Source: Rhizobium phaseoli (lineage in GTDB: Bacteria; Pseudomonadota; Alphaproteobacteria; Rhizobiales; Rhizobiaceae). From it: a stretch of 64,000 bases of DNA. The stretch is taken from assembly GCF_010668805.1 (NCBI RefSeq), contig NZ_WUFT01000002.1:310001-374000 (forward strand), given 5' to 3'. The translations under genes were made by a program, and so were the position numbers. Below are positions 9,268 through 17,191 of the stretch, in pieces. The notes below the pieces were generated by a model that made no database searches, was not told where the DNA came from, and saw only the letters and a program-made list of their open reading frames with translations. The number at the start of each line of letters is the position of its first letter. Position 1 is the stretch's first letter.

Positions 9268-10349
9268 TGGCTGATCTCCTGGTCGATCCTGATGGTCTGG
9301 CCATCTTCAAGTTTATGCACGCCTGCCACGGCCACCCTGTCTCCGGGCGCAAGCCCTTCTGTGATGCGCACAGTGCCGCCTTCGACGGCGTCGCCATCGA
9401 TCTTCACGCGGCGCAGCGAGACTTTCTTGCCCGGCACATCGACGATCCAGACGCTCGGGCCGTCGGTGCCGGCAAGGATTGCCGAAGACGGCAGCACGAT
9501 CTCAGGATCGGCGGCGATGGTGGCCGAGGCTGATATAACGGCACCGAGCCTGAAGGCCTCCGGCGGATCGGCAAGCGCGATCTTCGTTCGGCTCGTGCGG
9601 GTCGAGGTGTCCGCCTCCGGCGCGATCTCGCGCACGATCCCCGACGCGCGGATCGCAGGATCAAGCTGCAGCGTCACTTCGAAGGGCGCGCCGATCTTCA
9701 GTTTCTGGGCGGCCCCCTGCGGCACGTCGACCACGGCGTCGCGCTTGTCCGGCCGCGCGATGGTCACGACCGTCTGGCCGGCCGATACGACCTGCCCGAC
9801 CTCGGCAGAGGCCGCGGTCACCACACCGTCGAATTCCGCGCGAAGCTGCGCATAGCCGAGCTGCTCATTGGCCTTGTCGAAATTGGCCTGCGCCTTGGCG
9901 ACCGCAGCCGTGGCCGACCGTCTCGCCTGCTCGGCCTCTTCGAGCGAAGCTTCGGTGCCGGAGCGCGACTCCACGAGCGCGCGCTGGCGCTGCTCGGTGG
10001 TGACCGCGTTCCTCAACTGGGCGTCGCTGTTTTCCACATCGGACTGGGAACTGCGCACGGCAAGCTCCAGCGCCACCGGATCGATGGCGGCGACGACGTC
10101 GCCCTTCTTGACGACATCTCCGACATTGACGTTGCGGGCAATCATCCGCCCGAGAATCCTAAAGCCGAGCTCGGTCTCGATCGTCGGCTCGACTGTACCG
10201 GTCAGGCTGAGACTGGTGGCAGGCGTCTGCTTGGCTATTATCGACAGCACGGGACGGGGCGCTTCTTCCTTGTTGTCCTCTTGCCGCGTGCAGGAGGAAA
10301 TCAAGGCCGTACCCATCATTAGTGCGACTATCTTGGGACCAATACTCAC
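9264..10349 (-). CDS. RND efflux periplasmic adaptor (lipoprotein), second adaptor
   Basis: Membrane-fusion protein linking the RND pump to an outer-membrane channel. The 361 residues open with a lipoprotein signal (ALISSC-TRQ). A lipoyl/barrel-sandwich hybrid half follows (GRMIARNVNVGDVVKKGDVVA), then an alpha-helical hairpin about residues 95-165, the second half of the sandwich (FDGVVTAASAEVGQVVSAGQ), a beta-barrel, and a membrane-proximal domain ending GLAPGDRVAVAGVHKLEDGQ. It overlaps both neighbours by 4 bases (GTGA) and is the middle gene of an adaptor-adaptor-pump operon. It is related to, but clearly diverged from, the adaptor encoded just upstream. Confidence 0.94.
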   Translation of the reverse strand: MSIGPKIVALMMGTALISSCTRQEDNKEEAPRPVLSIIAKQTPATSLSLTGTVEPTIETELGFRILGRMIARNVNVGDVVKKGDVVAAIDPVALELAVRSSQSDVENSDAQLRNAVTTEQRQRALVESRSGTEASLEEAEQARRSATAAVAKAQANFDKANEQLGYAQLRAEFDGVVTAASAEVGQVVSAGQTVVTIARPDKRDAVVDVPQGAAQKLKIGAPFEVTLQLDPAIRASGIVREIAPEADTSTRTSRTKIALADPPEAFRLGAVISASATIAADPEIVLPSSAILAGTDGPSVWIVDVPGKKVSLRRVKIDGDAVEGGTVRITEGLAPGDRVAVAGVHKLEDGQTIRIDQEISQ

Positions 10350-11419
10350 TTGGAAGCTTCCTTGACATAAGAAACGATTTCACCGGGCCTGAGGAATTTT
10401 GTCCCTTCAGTCACCACGACCTCTCCTGCCGACACGCCCGATTTCACGATGAAGCTGCCGGTCTCGTAGCCGGTGACATCGACCGCCCGCACAGAGACCG
10501 CTGACGATGTGGGATCGGCGATCCAAACGGCTGGCTTGCCGTCTTTGGCGGTCATTGCCGACCAGGGAAGCTGAATAACGTCCTGGGAGACGTAGTTGAA
10601 TCTTCCGACGACGGGAGCGCCCAGCGGAATGGGAGCGTCGCTTGAGATCGCGACCTTGACCTTGATGGTGCCGGTGGAAGAATCGATCGTCGGCGAAATC
10701 TCGCGAACCTTCGCCTCGATCTTTTGCGTCGGGTCCGACAGAAGGGTCACGGTCCCGTCACCTTCGATCGGGCGCAGGAAGGCGCTTTCGACCACGTCGA
10801 AGACGGCGTCCCGATCGCCGTCATGGGCAAGGGTGAAGACGACCTGAGCGGCTTGCGCCACCTGCCCGACCTCGGCATTGCGGGCGGTGATCACCCCGTC
10901 GGCGTCCGCCTTCAGCTCCGTGTAGGACAGGGTATCCTGGGCAGTTTCGAAAAGCGCCTGTGCCGACTTGGTCGATGCCTGAGCGGTCAGAAGCGCCTCC
11001 TGCGCCTGATCGAGCGCAGCGCGGGTCGTCACCTGCGTTCGGAACAGGCTCTGCTGGCGGTCGAATGCCAGCTGCGCCTGGGTCTGCTGGGCTTGCGCCG
11101 ACTGAAGATTGGCCGCCGCCACGTCCAGATCGGCCTTCTGTTCTTCCGGATCGATGCGGGCCAAAAGCTGCCCCGCCTTCACGGATTGGCCGATTTCCAC
11201 CAGCCGTTCGACGATCTTGCCGCTGACGCGAAAGGACAGATCGGTCTGAACACGGGCGCGGACTTCTCCCGTGATCGCACCGCCCTGGACCAGCGGCTCA
11301 GGCTTGGCGACGACAACACCGACCTGCCTCGGGGCTGGCTCGGCCGGTCGGCTGTCATTACTGCATGATCCGAGACCGATGGCGCATACGATCGCCGCGG
11401 CGACCTGAATGGTTCTCAT
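10346..11419 (-). CDS. RND efflux periplasmic adaptor (lipoprotein), first adaptor
   Basis: First gene of the pump operon: a 357-residue membrane-fusion protein. It has a signal with lipobox GLGSC-SND, a lipoyl half-motif (GKIVERLVEIGQSVKAGQLLARID), a coiled-coil hairpin rich in AQ/Q repeats (about 95-160), the returning half (KADADGVITARNAEVGQVAQAAQ) and a C-terminal barrel with AVWI and GVSAGEVVVTEGTKFLRPGE. The ATG lies about 35 bases from an inverted-repeat operator shared with the divergent TetR gene, so repression by that TetR protein is likely. Two non-identical adaptors in one RND operon occur in other bacteria; whether they form a mixed assembly is unknown. Confidence 0.94.
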   Translation of the reverse strand: MRTIQVAAAIVCAIGLGSCSNDSRPAEPAPRQVGVVVAKPEPLVQGGAITGEVRARVQTDLSFRVSGKIVERLVEIGQSVKAGQLLARIDPEEQKADLDVAAANLQSAQAQQTQAQLAFDRQQSLFRTQVTTRAALDQAQEALLTAQASTKSAQALFETAQDTLSYTELKADADGVITARNAEVGQVAQAAQVVFTLAHDGDRDAVFDVVESAFLRPIEGDGTVTLLSDPTQKIEAKVREISPTIDSSTGTIKVKVAISSDAPIPLGAPVVGRFNYVSQDVIQLPWSAMTAKDGKPAVWIADPTSSAVSVRAVDVTGYETGSFIVKSGVSAGEVVVTEGTKFLRPGEIVSYVKEASK

Positions 11420-11455
11420 AGTAGACCTCTTGCTCTCAACGGCAGCTTCTATATA

Positions 11456-11477
11456 ATTGACTGACTATTTAGTCAAT
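11456..11477. promoter_or_regulatory. TetR-type operator in divergent efflux/regulator promoter
   Basis: Perfect outer repeat ATTGACT / AGTCAAT separated by 8 bases, with a nested perfect palindrome TGACTA-TT-TAGTCA at 11462-11475. The TTGACT also reads as a -35-like hexamer. The site lies between the first adaptor gene and the TetR gene and is AT-rich against GC-rich surroundings. Its form fits a TetR dimer site; binding itself is inference. Confidence 0.75.
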
Positions 11478-11531
11478 GAAACTTTGTGCCGCAGGGAATG
11501 AGAGCGTGCATGATAAAGGGAGGCGAGGAAA

Positions 11532-12164
11532 ATGGCAGCTCAGAAGAAACTCACACGCGCGGAACAGAAAGCGCTGCGACCCATCCAGATCTTGGATGCC
11601 GCTTTCGAGGAATTTGTCAGAAGCGGTTTTGCCGGAACACGGGTCGAAGACATCGCCGACAGGGTCGGCGTCACCAAGGGCACGGTCTACGTCTATTTCG
11701 AAACCAAGGAAAACCTATTCGAAGCGATGATCAACCACTTCTCCGTGCCGTTTCAGGAATTGGTCGTGATCGCCGATCGGCTCAGCGGCAGCGCTACCGA
11801 CAGGCTGGTTTCCATTCTGGGCCTCTTCTACGAGCAAATTCCCGAGGACCGCGCGACGCGCGAGTTGATGCGACTGGTCATTTCGGAGGGACAGCGCTTT
11901 CCCGACCTGATCGATCGCCACCACGATCAGTTCATTGCGCCGATCATCGCCAAGATCGACGCTCTTATCCTCGAGGGCGTGGCCTCGGGGGAGTTTCGTC
12001 AGGTTCCGGTGGAATTTTCCGACATCGTGGTCGCGCCCATCCTGACGACGACGGTTCTGCGGCTGATATTTGACGATCGCCGCGTGCCCACTCCCAACAA
12101 AGAGGCCTTCTTGCGGACCTATTTCGACCTGCTGTTCAACGGCTTGCTCGCCAAGCCTCACTGA
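11532..12164 (+). CDS. TetR/AcrR family transcriptional regulator
   Basis: Repressor of 210 residues. The N-terminal TetR HTH is at about 20-66 (ILDAAFEEFVRSGFAGTRVEDIADRVGVTKGTVYVYFETKENLF), a textbook match, followed by a helical ligand domain of the AefR-like C-terminal type. The ATG is preceded by GGGAGGCGAGGAAA. It is divergent from the RND operon, with a perfect palindrome in the shared 112-base promoter region, so it most likely represses the pump and itself and is relieved by a pump substrate. Confidence 0.95.
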   Translation: MAAQKKLTRAEQKALRPIQILDAAFEEFVRSGFAGTRVEDIADRVGVTKGTVYVYFETKENLFEAMINHFSVPFQELVVIADRLSGSATDRLVSILGLFYEQIPEDRATRELMRLVISEGQRFPDLIDRHHDQFIAPIIAKIDALILEGVASGEFRQVPVEFSDIVVAPILTTTVLRLIFDDRRVPTPNKEAFLRTYFDLLFNGLLAKPH

Positions 12165-12280
12165 TCGCCAATGGCGCCAGCGCACGCGATCATCGCGCAT
12201 TTGCGGCAGCGCTGCAGCCGGTTTTCGCCGAATGAGAAAAAATAGGCTGCGGCGCACGTAGCTTTTCTGAAGTTTTTATG

Positions 12281-12294
12281 TGAAAACATCAAGT
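12281..12294. promoter_or_regulatory. Possible autoregulatory half-operator of LacI regulator
   Basis: TGAAAACATCAAG lies about 50 bases before the LacI gene start. Its 9-mer TGAAAACAT is the reverse complement of ATGTTTTCA in the operator at 24441-24456. One half-site is good and the other is degenerate. This tentatively links the LacI protein to locus A. Confidence 0.3.
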
Positions 12295-12340
12295 TAGCTT
12301 GTGCCTTCGAAGGCATGACCTCAATTCGCGACGGAATAAA

Positions 12341-13414
12341 GTGGAACGCAAAGTCAATCTCAAGGATGTCGCGCGCGACGCGGATGTATCGCTGAGCACA
12401 GCCTCGCACGCCCTGAACGGAACCGCGCCGCTGACGATAGAAGTGCGCGAACGGGTTCTGGATTCGGCCAAACGCTTGGGTTACCTCGACCGTCGGCGAA
12501 AGAAGGCGACGATTGCGGCGCTGCGCGTTTTGCTTCTCGCCATTCCCGACGATGCGGCGCCGGAGAGTGACCTTAACCTAGTGAGCTGGACGATCCTCAA
12601 CGGTCTTCGAAGGGAGTGCGAGCGTCGCGGCATCCGGATCGTACCCTTCGTCAGCACCGGACGGCGCATTGACGGCGCTCATGTCAGGCAGATCGCGCTT
12701 TCGGAGCGTGCCGACGGGATCGTGGTCCTCAACGACGATCAGCCGGAACTCATCCGCAGCCTCGCCTCCCCCGATATGCCTGTTGTCATCGTCAATGGCG
12801 AGGATCCCGCCATGCTGGTTGATACGGTAACACCCGAAAACCGGTTCGGAGCACGGCTCGGCATCGCGCACCTGCTGGCGCTCGGGCATCGCCGCATCCT
12901 CCACCTGACCTGGAAGGGCCGCACGACGATCCAGCGGAGATATGACGGCTTTTCCGATGCCTATTTCGCCGCCCAGCTTCGCATGCCGGACGATATGATT
13001 CTGGAGGCCGAGGGATATGAGCCAAGGCACGGCGAGGCTGCCATCAATGCCCTGCTCGACCGCGATCCTACGCTGAAAGGCGCGACCGCCGTCTTCTGCG
13101 CAGCCGATAATCTGGCGCTGGGTTGCCTGAAGGCATTGGCCGATCGCGACATAGGCGTGCCGGAAGCGATATCCGTGCTGGGCTTCGACGATATCGTCCC
13201 CGGCGAATTCAGCCGTCCGCCGCTTTCAACGGTCAGCGTTCCTACCGACAAGCTCGGCGCTGCCGCCCTGGCACTCATCGAACAGAGGTTGATCGCCAAC
13301 GACCCGCAGCGGCCGGCCCATCGCCTGGAACTCGGATGCCATCTCGTCCTGCGCGGCAGCGTCGCGCCGCCACGTCAGGAACCCGTCGGAAGGCGTCAGA
13401 ATCCCAAAGGCTGA
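12341..13414 (+). CDS. LacI family transcriptional regulator
   Basis: DNA-binding repressor of about 357 residues. The HTH VNLKDVARDADVSLSTASHALNG sits immediately after the chosen GTG start, as is normal for the family. The periplasmic-binding-protein-like effector domain follows (IVVLNDDQPELIRS, LGIAHLLALGHRRILHL, AVFCAADNLALGCLKAL, ISVLGFDDIVPGEFSRPPLSTV). The open frame extends 14 codons upstream to a TTG, which would place an unusual arginine-rich leader before the HTH, so I reject it. A TGAAAACAT motif upstream resembles the locus A operators, making this a candidate regulator of that locus. Effector unknown. Confidence 0.93.
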   Translation: MERKVNLKDVARDADVSLSTASHALNGTAPLTIEVRERVLDSAKRLGYLDRRRKKATIAALRVLLLAIPDDAAPESDLNLVSWTILNGLRRECERRGIRIVPFVSTGRRIDGAHVRQIALSERADGIVVLNDDQPELIRSLASPDMPVVIVNGEDPAMLVDTVTPENRFGARLGIAHLLALGHRRILHLTWKGRTTIQRRYDGFSDAYFAAQLRMPDDMILEAEGYEPRHGEAAINALLDRDPTLKGATAVFCAADNLALGCLKALADRDIGVPEAISVLGFDDIVPGEFSRPPLSTVSVPTDKLGAAALALIEQRLIANDPQRPAHRLELGCHLVLRGSVAPPRQEPVGRRQNPKG

Positions 13415-13424
13415 AAAGCCTGAA

Positions 13425-14453
13425 TTAACGCAAGCGCTCTGCCCGCAGCCGCGTATCGCGCGGGCTCTCGCCAAAGGTGCCGCGGTAGATGATGGAAAAC
13501 CTGCCCGCATGCGCAAAACCCCATATCGCGCAGATCTCGCGGACGGATCGTTCGTTCGTTGGATCCCGCAGTTGTTCGCGGGCTGCCTGCAGCCGGATGG
13601 AGCGCAGATAGCAAGCCGGAGAAGTCCCTCTGAAAGCTTTGAACCCCGTCTGCAGCGCGCGAAGGGAAACGCCGACATTATCCGCAACCATCGTCATGGT
13701 GAGAGGCTCGGCGATCTTGGCATGCATATAGTCGATGGCCCGTCGGACATGCCAAGGCGCAACCAGCGATATTTTCTTTTTTTCCATTTGGCCTGAAAGG
13801 CGGTGGTGGCCAAATCGGATCACGAGGTGAGCGAGGGTCTCGCTCATCGTCGCCACGGCAAGAGGTGAAGACAGAAGCGGACCGCCGTTGCGCATGCCCT
13901 GCACGATTGTCTGCACCAGATTACCGACAAGCTGTCCCGACTGTGTCGCAATATCCAGGTCGGGTTCCAGATCGAGCGAGTCAGAGAGCGGGGTTTCCAC
14001 AAGTGAAACCAGCATTCGTTTCACGATTTTCCAGTCGAGGAACAGTACATCCGATATGTGCGGGCCTTGGATGAAGCGATCATTGGCCTCATGGTTGTTG
14101 GCCATGAGAAGATGACCCGCTCCGCTTTCAATTATCCTTTTTCCAATGGACAGTCGAAAGGATCCCGTGTGCGGAATGTAAAACGCAAGGTGTTGCGGAG
14201 ATTCGTCGAGCGTTCGGATTGTCCAGGAACCCTCGTACACCGAATGAATCACCGTGAGTGCCTCGGCCCTCCTTAAGTCCGCCGCCCAAGCGAAGGTCCG
14301 GTCGTTATTCAGCGGCTGCGCGCCGAAAACCCCGTATCCTGCCGAAAAAGCTTGAACCATCGATTCGAAGTTGGTGCCTTGATGTGTCGGCACAAACCCG
14401 TAAGCCTCAGGCTCAAGAACGCGGGCTGTATTCTCGGATCTCAATGAAAGCAT
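13425..14453 (-). CDS. AraC family transcriptional regulator
   Basis: Activator-type regulator of 342 residues. The C-terminal AraC DNA-binding domain has both HTH units, from about residue 235 (IDYMHAKIAEPLTMTMVADNVGVSLRALQTGFKAFRG) to ICAIWGFAHAGRFSIIYRGTFGESPRDTR, the family signature. The N-terminal part (about 30-200) resembles the AraC-binding-like domain of the OruR/FeaR style rather than a cupin with clear motifs. It faces the LacI gene tail to tail with 10 bases between the stops, and is divergent from the ROK regulator. The controlled genes cannot be read from the sequence, but the position beside locus A suggests carbohydrate control. Confidence 0.92.
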   Translation of the reverse strand: MLSLRSENTARVLEPEAYGFVPTHQGTNFESMVQAFSAGYGVFGAQPLNNDRTFAWAADLRRAEALTVIHSVYEGSWTIRTLDESPQHLAFYIPHTGSFRLSIGKRIIESGAGHLLMANNHEANDRFIQGPHISDVLFLDWKIVKRMLVSLVETPLSDSLDLEPDLDIATQSGQLVGNLVQTIVQGMRNGGPLLSSPLAVATMSETLAHLVIRFGHHRLSGQMEKKKISLVAPWHVRRAIDYMHAKIAEPLTMTMVADNVGVSLRALQTGFKAFRGTSPACYLRSIRLQAAREQLRDPTNERSVREICAIWGFAHAGRFSIIYRGTFGESPRDTRLRAERLR

Positions 14454-14585
14454 GAGACTTCATTCTTTTCACTAGCCACACGAGACGTGACCTCGACTGG
14501 CCTGACCAATCTCGATGGGGTAAGCAGGACCGCCAAAACCATGGATGAATTCCTTGCTTTTTCTGGAAACAAAACGTGCTATGCA

Positions 14586-14599
14586 TAGGTTCACACCTA
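14586..14599. promoter_or_regulatory. Small inverted repeat in AraC/ROK divergent region
   Basis: TAGGT-tcac-ACCTA lies 25 bases before the ROK start codon, in the 171-base gap between divergent regulator genes. It could be an operator for the ROK protein. The support is only symmetry and position. Confidence 0.3.
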
Positions 14600-14624
14600 C
14601 AGTGTAAATCAAAACGATCCGAAA

Positions 14625-15776
14625 ATGAAGTACGCTCCCCTAAATCATATCGCCGCGCATTTTTTGCGAGACGCACAACCACCGCGGGTTGCCTCGCGCA
14701 ATGAACGGGACCTGTTGAGGTTGATCTGGAAGTCTCCCGGAATCGAGCGTGCCGAGCTGACCGAGCCGCTCGATCTCACCCAGCAATCCCTGCACAGGAT
14801 CGTCGCCCGGCTTCATGAGCGAGGAATGATCGTCTATTCGCATTCGGAAGGCCGGCGGGCGGGTCCGCCCAGCCCGGAGCTGACCCTTCGAAAAGACTGG
14901 TGCCTGACACTTGGAATCTCCGTCAACGTCGGCTCGATCGGCCTTTGCCTCATGGGTTTCGGCGAACCTTTGGAAAACTTGGAAATCCCGCAGGCAGGCA
15001 CTTCGCTTTCGGCTGAGCTGAAACGGATCGAAGCGGCGGTCGAAGACATTTTGGCTCGCCGGGGCGCCAAACGGCGCGACGTCCTCGGTGTCGGCCTGGC
15101 GGTCAGCGGCCACCGTATGCTGGAGACGGCCTTCAATTGTCCTCTGCCACTCGCCCACTGGTCATTGATCGACCTCGCGCCGTTGCTTGGTAAACAGCTT
15201 GGCTTGCCGGTCTGGGCAGACAATGTCGCCAGGACCGCGGCTTTGGCGGAAGCGATCTTCGGCGTTGGCCGTGATGCTGCGGATTTCGCTTATGTCGCCC
15301 ATCTTCATGGCTATGGCGGCGGCCTGGTTTCCGGGGGCATGCCGTTTCGCGGCAGTTTCGGTAACGCCGGTGAATTCTCCGTTCTCTTCGCGCGTCAGGA
15401 CTACGACGACCGCCCTGCACTCGGCCAATTGCTTGAATATCTTCGGAGCAAGGGGCGCTCCGACTTAAGCCTCAAAGATCTGAAGAACGAAAACCTGGTG
15501 GATTGGGATGGCGTTCGCGAATGGGTCGACCGCGTCACCCCAGCGCACAATCGCGCCATCAATGCGATTTGCGCGATATTCGACCCGGCACTCATCGTCC
15601 TTGGCGGCGAGCTTCCGCATTCGCTTGCGAGAATGCTTATCGAACGGACCGAATTCAATAATCTACCTCGGCACGGCGTATTGCGCGACGTTCCCAGCCT
15701 TGCCGTGGCACAGATCATCGATGCCCCAGGCGCAATCGGCGCGGCCCTGATCCCGCTAATCGAAACCGTTTTGTGA
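14625..15776 (+). CDS. ROK family transcriptional regulator
   Basis: NagC/XylR-type regulator of 383 residues. The N-terminal winged HTH is at about 25-80 (ERDLLRLIWKSPGIERAELTEPLDLTQQSLHRIVARLHERGMI), followed by the ROK sugar-kinase-like fold with LGISVNVGSIG, VWADNVARTAALAEAIFG and GYGGGLVSGGMPFRGSFGNAGEF. The zinc-binding CxCGxxGCxE motif usual after the NAGE(F/I) element is absent (FARQDYDDRP instead), so the effector domain probably lacks the structural zinc. It stands just upstream of locus A on the opposite strand, so control of that locus by a sugar or uronide is plausible. Confidence 0.92.
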   Translation: MKYAPLNHIAAHFLRDAQPPRVASRNERDLLRLIWKSPGIERAELTEPLDLTQQSLHRIVARLHERGMIVYSHSEGRRAGPPSPELTLRKDWCLTLGISVNVGSIGLCLMGFGEPLENLEIPQAGTSLSAELKRIEAAVEDILARRGAKRRDVLGVGLAVSGHRMLETAFNCPLPLAHWSLIDLAPLLGKQLGLPVWADNVARTAALAEAIFGVGRDAADFAYVAHLHGYGGGLVSGGMPFRGSFGNAGEFSVLFARQDYDDRPALGQLLEYLRSKGRSDLSLKDLKNENLVDWDGVREWVDRVTPAHNRAINAICAIFDPALIVLGGELPHSLARMLIERTEFNNLPRHGVLRDVPSLAVAQIIDAPGAIGAALIPLIETVL

Positions 15777-15811
15777 TCGCTCATTGGTAGCAGCGTCTCG
15801 ACGACGGCCGC

Positions 15812-15961
15812 GATGGCGGACATCGTTTTGGTCAGGCGGCGGATCGGCCGCACGATCTGTCCGAGGCTCACAGCCGTACCAAGACCCAGCGATATCAGCG
15901 CGCCGATCGCAAGCCGATATAGCTCGTGTCGATCGTGGCGTCCCTGAGCTTCCAGGTACAG
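15812..15961 (-). pseudogene. MCP gene remnant (TM2 plus HAMP start)
   Basis: The minus strand encodes ELYRLAIGALISLGLGTAVSLGQIVRPIRRLTKTMSAIAA, a typical chemoreceptor second transmembrane helix running into the first HAMP helix. It is cut on both sides. Downstream the frame runs into the 3' end of the ROK gene (antisense), and upstream the reading loses any receptor-like character. No signalling domain or start codon is attached. It is best read as debris of a deleted MCP gene. It partly explains the 355 bases between the ROK gene and locus A, which otherwise hold nothing I can identify. Confidence 0.6.
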
Positions 15962-16131
15962 GTAGATTTATGGCGCCTGGCTCTTGAGTTCGGAATACCG
16001 AAGCCGCCTGCTAACGCTGAATGATTCATGGAAACGGTAAACAGGACGCAAGACGGCAGCGCCGGCTATACGATCAGCCAACGCTGCCACGAGCGGCTTG
16101 AGGACGTCTCGGGGTTATGCGCCCGCCTCGT
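15962..16131. other. Intergenic region without identifiable gene
   Basis: No reading frame with protein character, no clear terminator for the minus-strand locus A operon that ends just to the right, and no repeat seen. Confidence 0.4.
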
Positions 16132-17190
16132 TCACTTCATGCCCGTTCCGGCAATACCGGTGGTGATGTATTTCTGCAGGAACAGGAAGACGATGGTGAC
16201 GGGCAGCAGGCTGAGGAAGGTCATCGCCAAAATATAGTGCCACTGCACCGAGAACTCGCCTTGGAACGCGTTCAGGCCGACCTGCAGCGTAAAATTCTCG
16301 CGGCTGTTGAGGACGATGAGTGGCCAGAGGAAATCGTTCCAGCGCCAGAGCACCGAAAAGATCGTCAGCACCGCAAGCGCCGGCGCCGTCAGCGGCAGGA
16401 TGATGCGCCAGAAGATGCAGAATTCGCTCGCCGCGTCGACGCGCGCCGCCTCGATCAGTTCATCGGGTATGGTCAGCATATATTGCCGCAGCAGGAAGAC
16501 GGCCGTCGGAGAGGCGACTGTCGGCAGGATGACGCCCCAGAGATTGTCGGCAAGCCCGACCCCGACGATGACGAGGTAGGCCGGCACCATGACGACGGCG
16601 AGCGGGATCATCAGGGTCGAGATGATGATGACGAAAACCGTCGTGTCGCCCCGAAACTTGTATTTCGACAGCGCAAAGGCCGCCATGGCGTTGACGATCA
16701 GCGTCAGCAGCGTCGCGACCACGGTGACGAACACCGAATTCTTCAGAAAGGTCAGGAAGTTGAAGCGCGTCAGCGGATCGGTGTAGTTCTCGGTGGCAAC
16801 CGTCAGGTGCTGCACCGGCGTCATCCCCTTAACGTCGACGCTGACCGGCTGTCCCGGATTTGCGGGATCGACCATCTGGGCCTTGAGGCCGATGCGCCGC
16901 ACCATGGCCATTTCGCGCGGCTGGCCATCGATATTGACCTGCCAGAGGCTGAGCGGCTTATCGAAGCCGGGCACGGTCCGCTCCACGGCGGCGCGCGGGA
17001 GCAGCGTTGGCGGAAATCGGGTGATTTCTGCCGCCGGCTTCAGCGAGGAGAGGCCGGCCCAGACGACGGGAACGAGCACCGCCAGCGTGCCACCGATCAG
17101 CCAGACCCATGACAGAATATCGGTGATGTCGATGCGTCCGGCCCGGCGCGTGCGCGCGAGAAAGCGGATCGGATTCATAGAGCTGTTCAT
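16132..17190 (-). CDS. Carbohydrate ABC transporter permease (MalG type) with extra loop, locus A
   Basis: Inner-membrane channel subunit (CUT1 family), 352 residues. TM1 is at about 27-47, and the remaining five helices start at about 148. The EAA loop reads EAARVDAASEFCIFWRIILPLTAPAL. Between TM1 and TM2 is an unusually long periplasmic segment (about 65-135, with QVNIDGQPREM and GQPVSVDVKG), roughly 70 residues longer than in ordinary MalG-type subunits and probably beta-rich. The chosen ATG lies one base after the stop of the partner permease gene and follows GGAG. An upstream extension in frame is low-complexity antisense-like sequence and is rejected. Third-listed component of the locus A transporter. 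Confidence 0.93.
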   Translation of the reverse strand: MNSSMNPIRFLARTRRAGRIDITDILSWVWLIGGTLAVLVPVVWAGLSSLKPAAEITRFPPTLLPRAAVERTVPGFDKPLSLWQVNIDGQPREMAMVRRIGLKAQMVDPANPGQPVSVDVKGMTPVQHLTVATENYTDPLTRFNFLTFLKNSVFVTVVATLLTLIVNAMAAFALSKYKFRGDTTVFVIIISTLMIPLAVVMVPAYLVIVGVGLADNLWGVILPTVASPTAVFLLRQYMLTIPDELIEAARVDAASEFCIFWRIILPLTAPALAVLTIFSVLWRWNDFLWPLIVLNSRENFTLQVGLNAFQGEFSVQWHYILAMTFLSLLPVTIVFLFLQKYITTGIAGTGMK

Positions 17191-17191
17191 C

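Noticed and set aside
7201..9855. 884-codon plus-strand open frame
   Set aside because: Exactly antisense to the RND permease and adaptor genes, which carry clear family motifs. It is Arg/His/Asp/Glu-rich, a typical shadow frame in GC-rich DNA.
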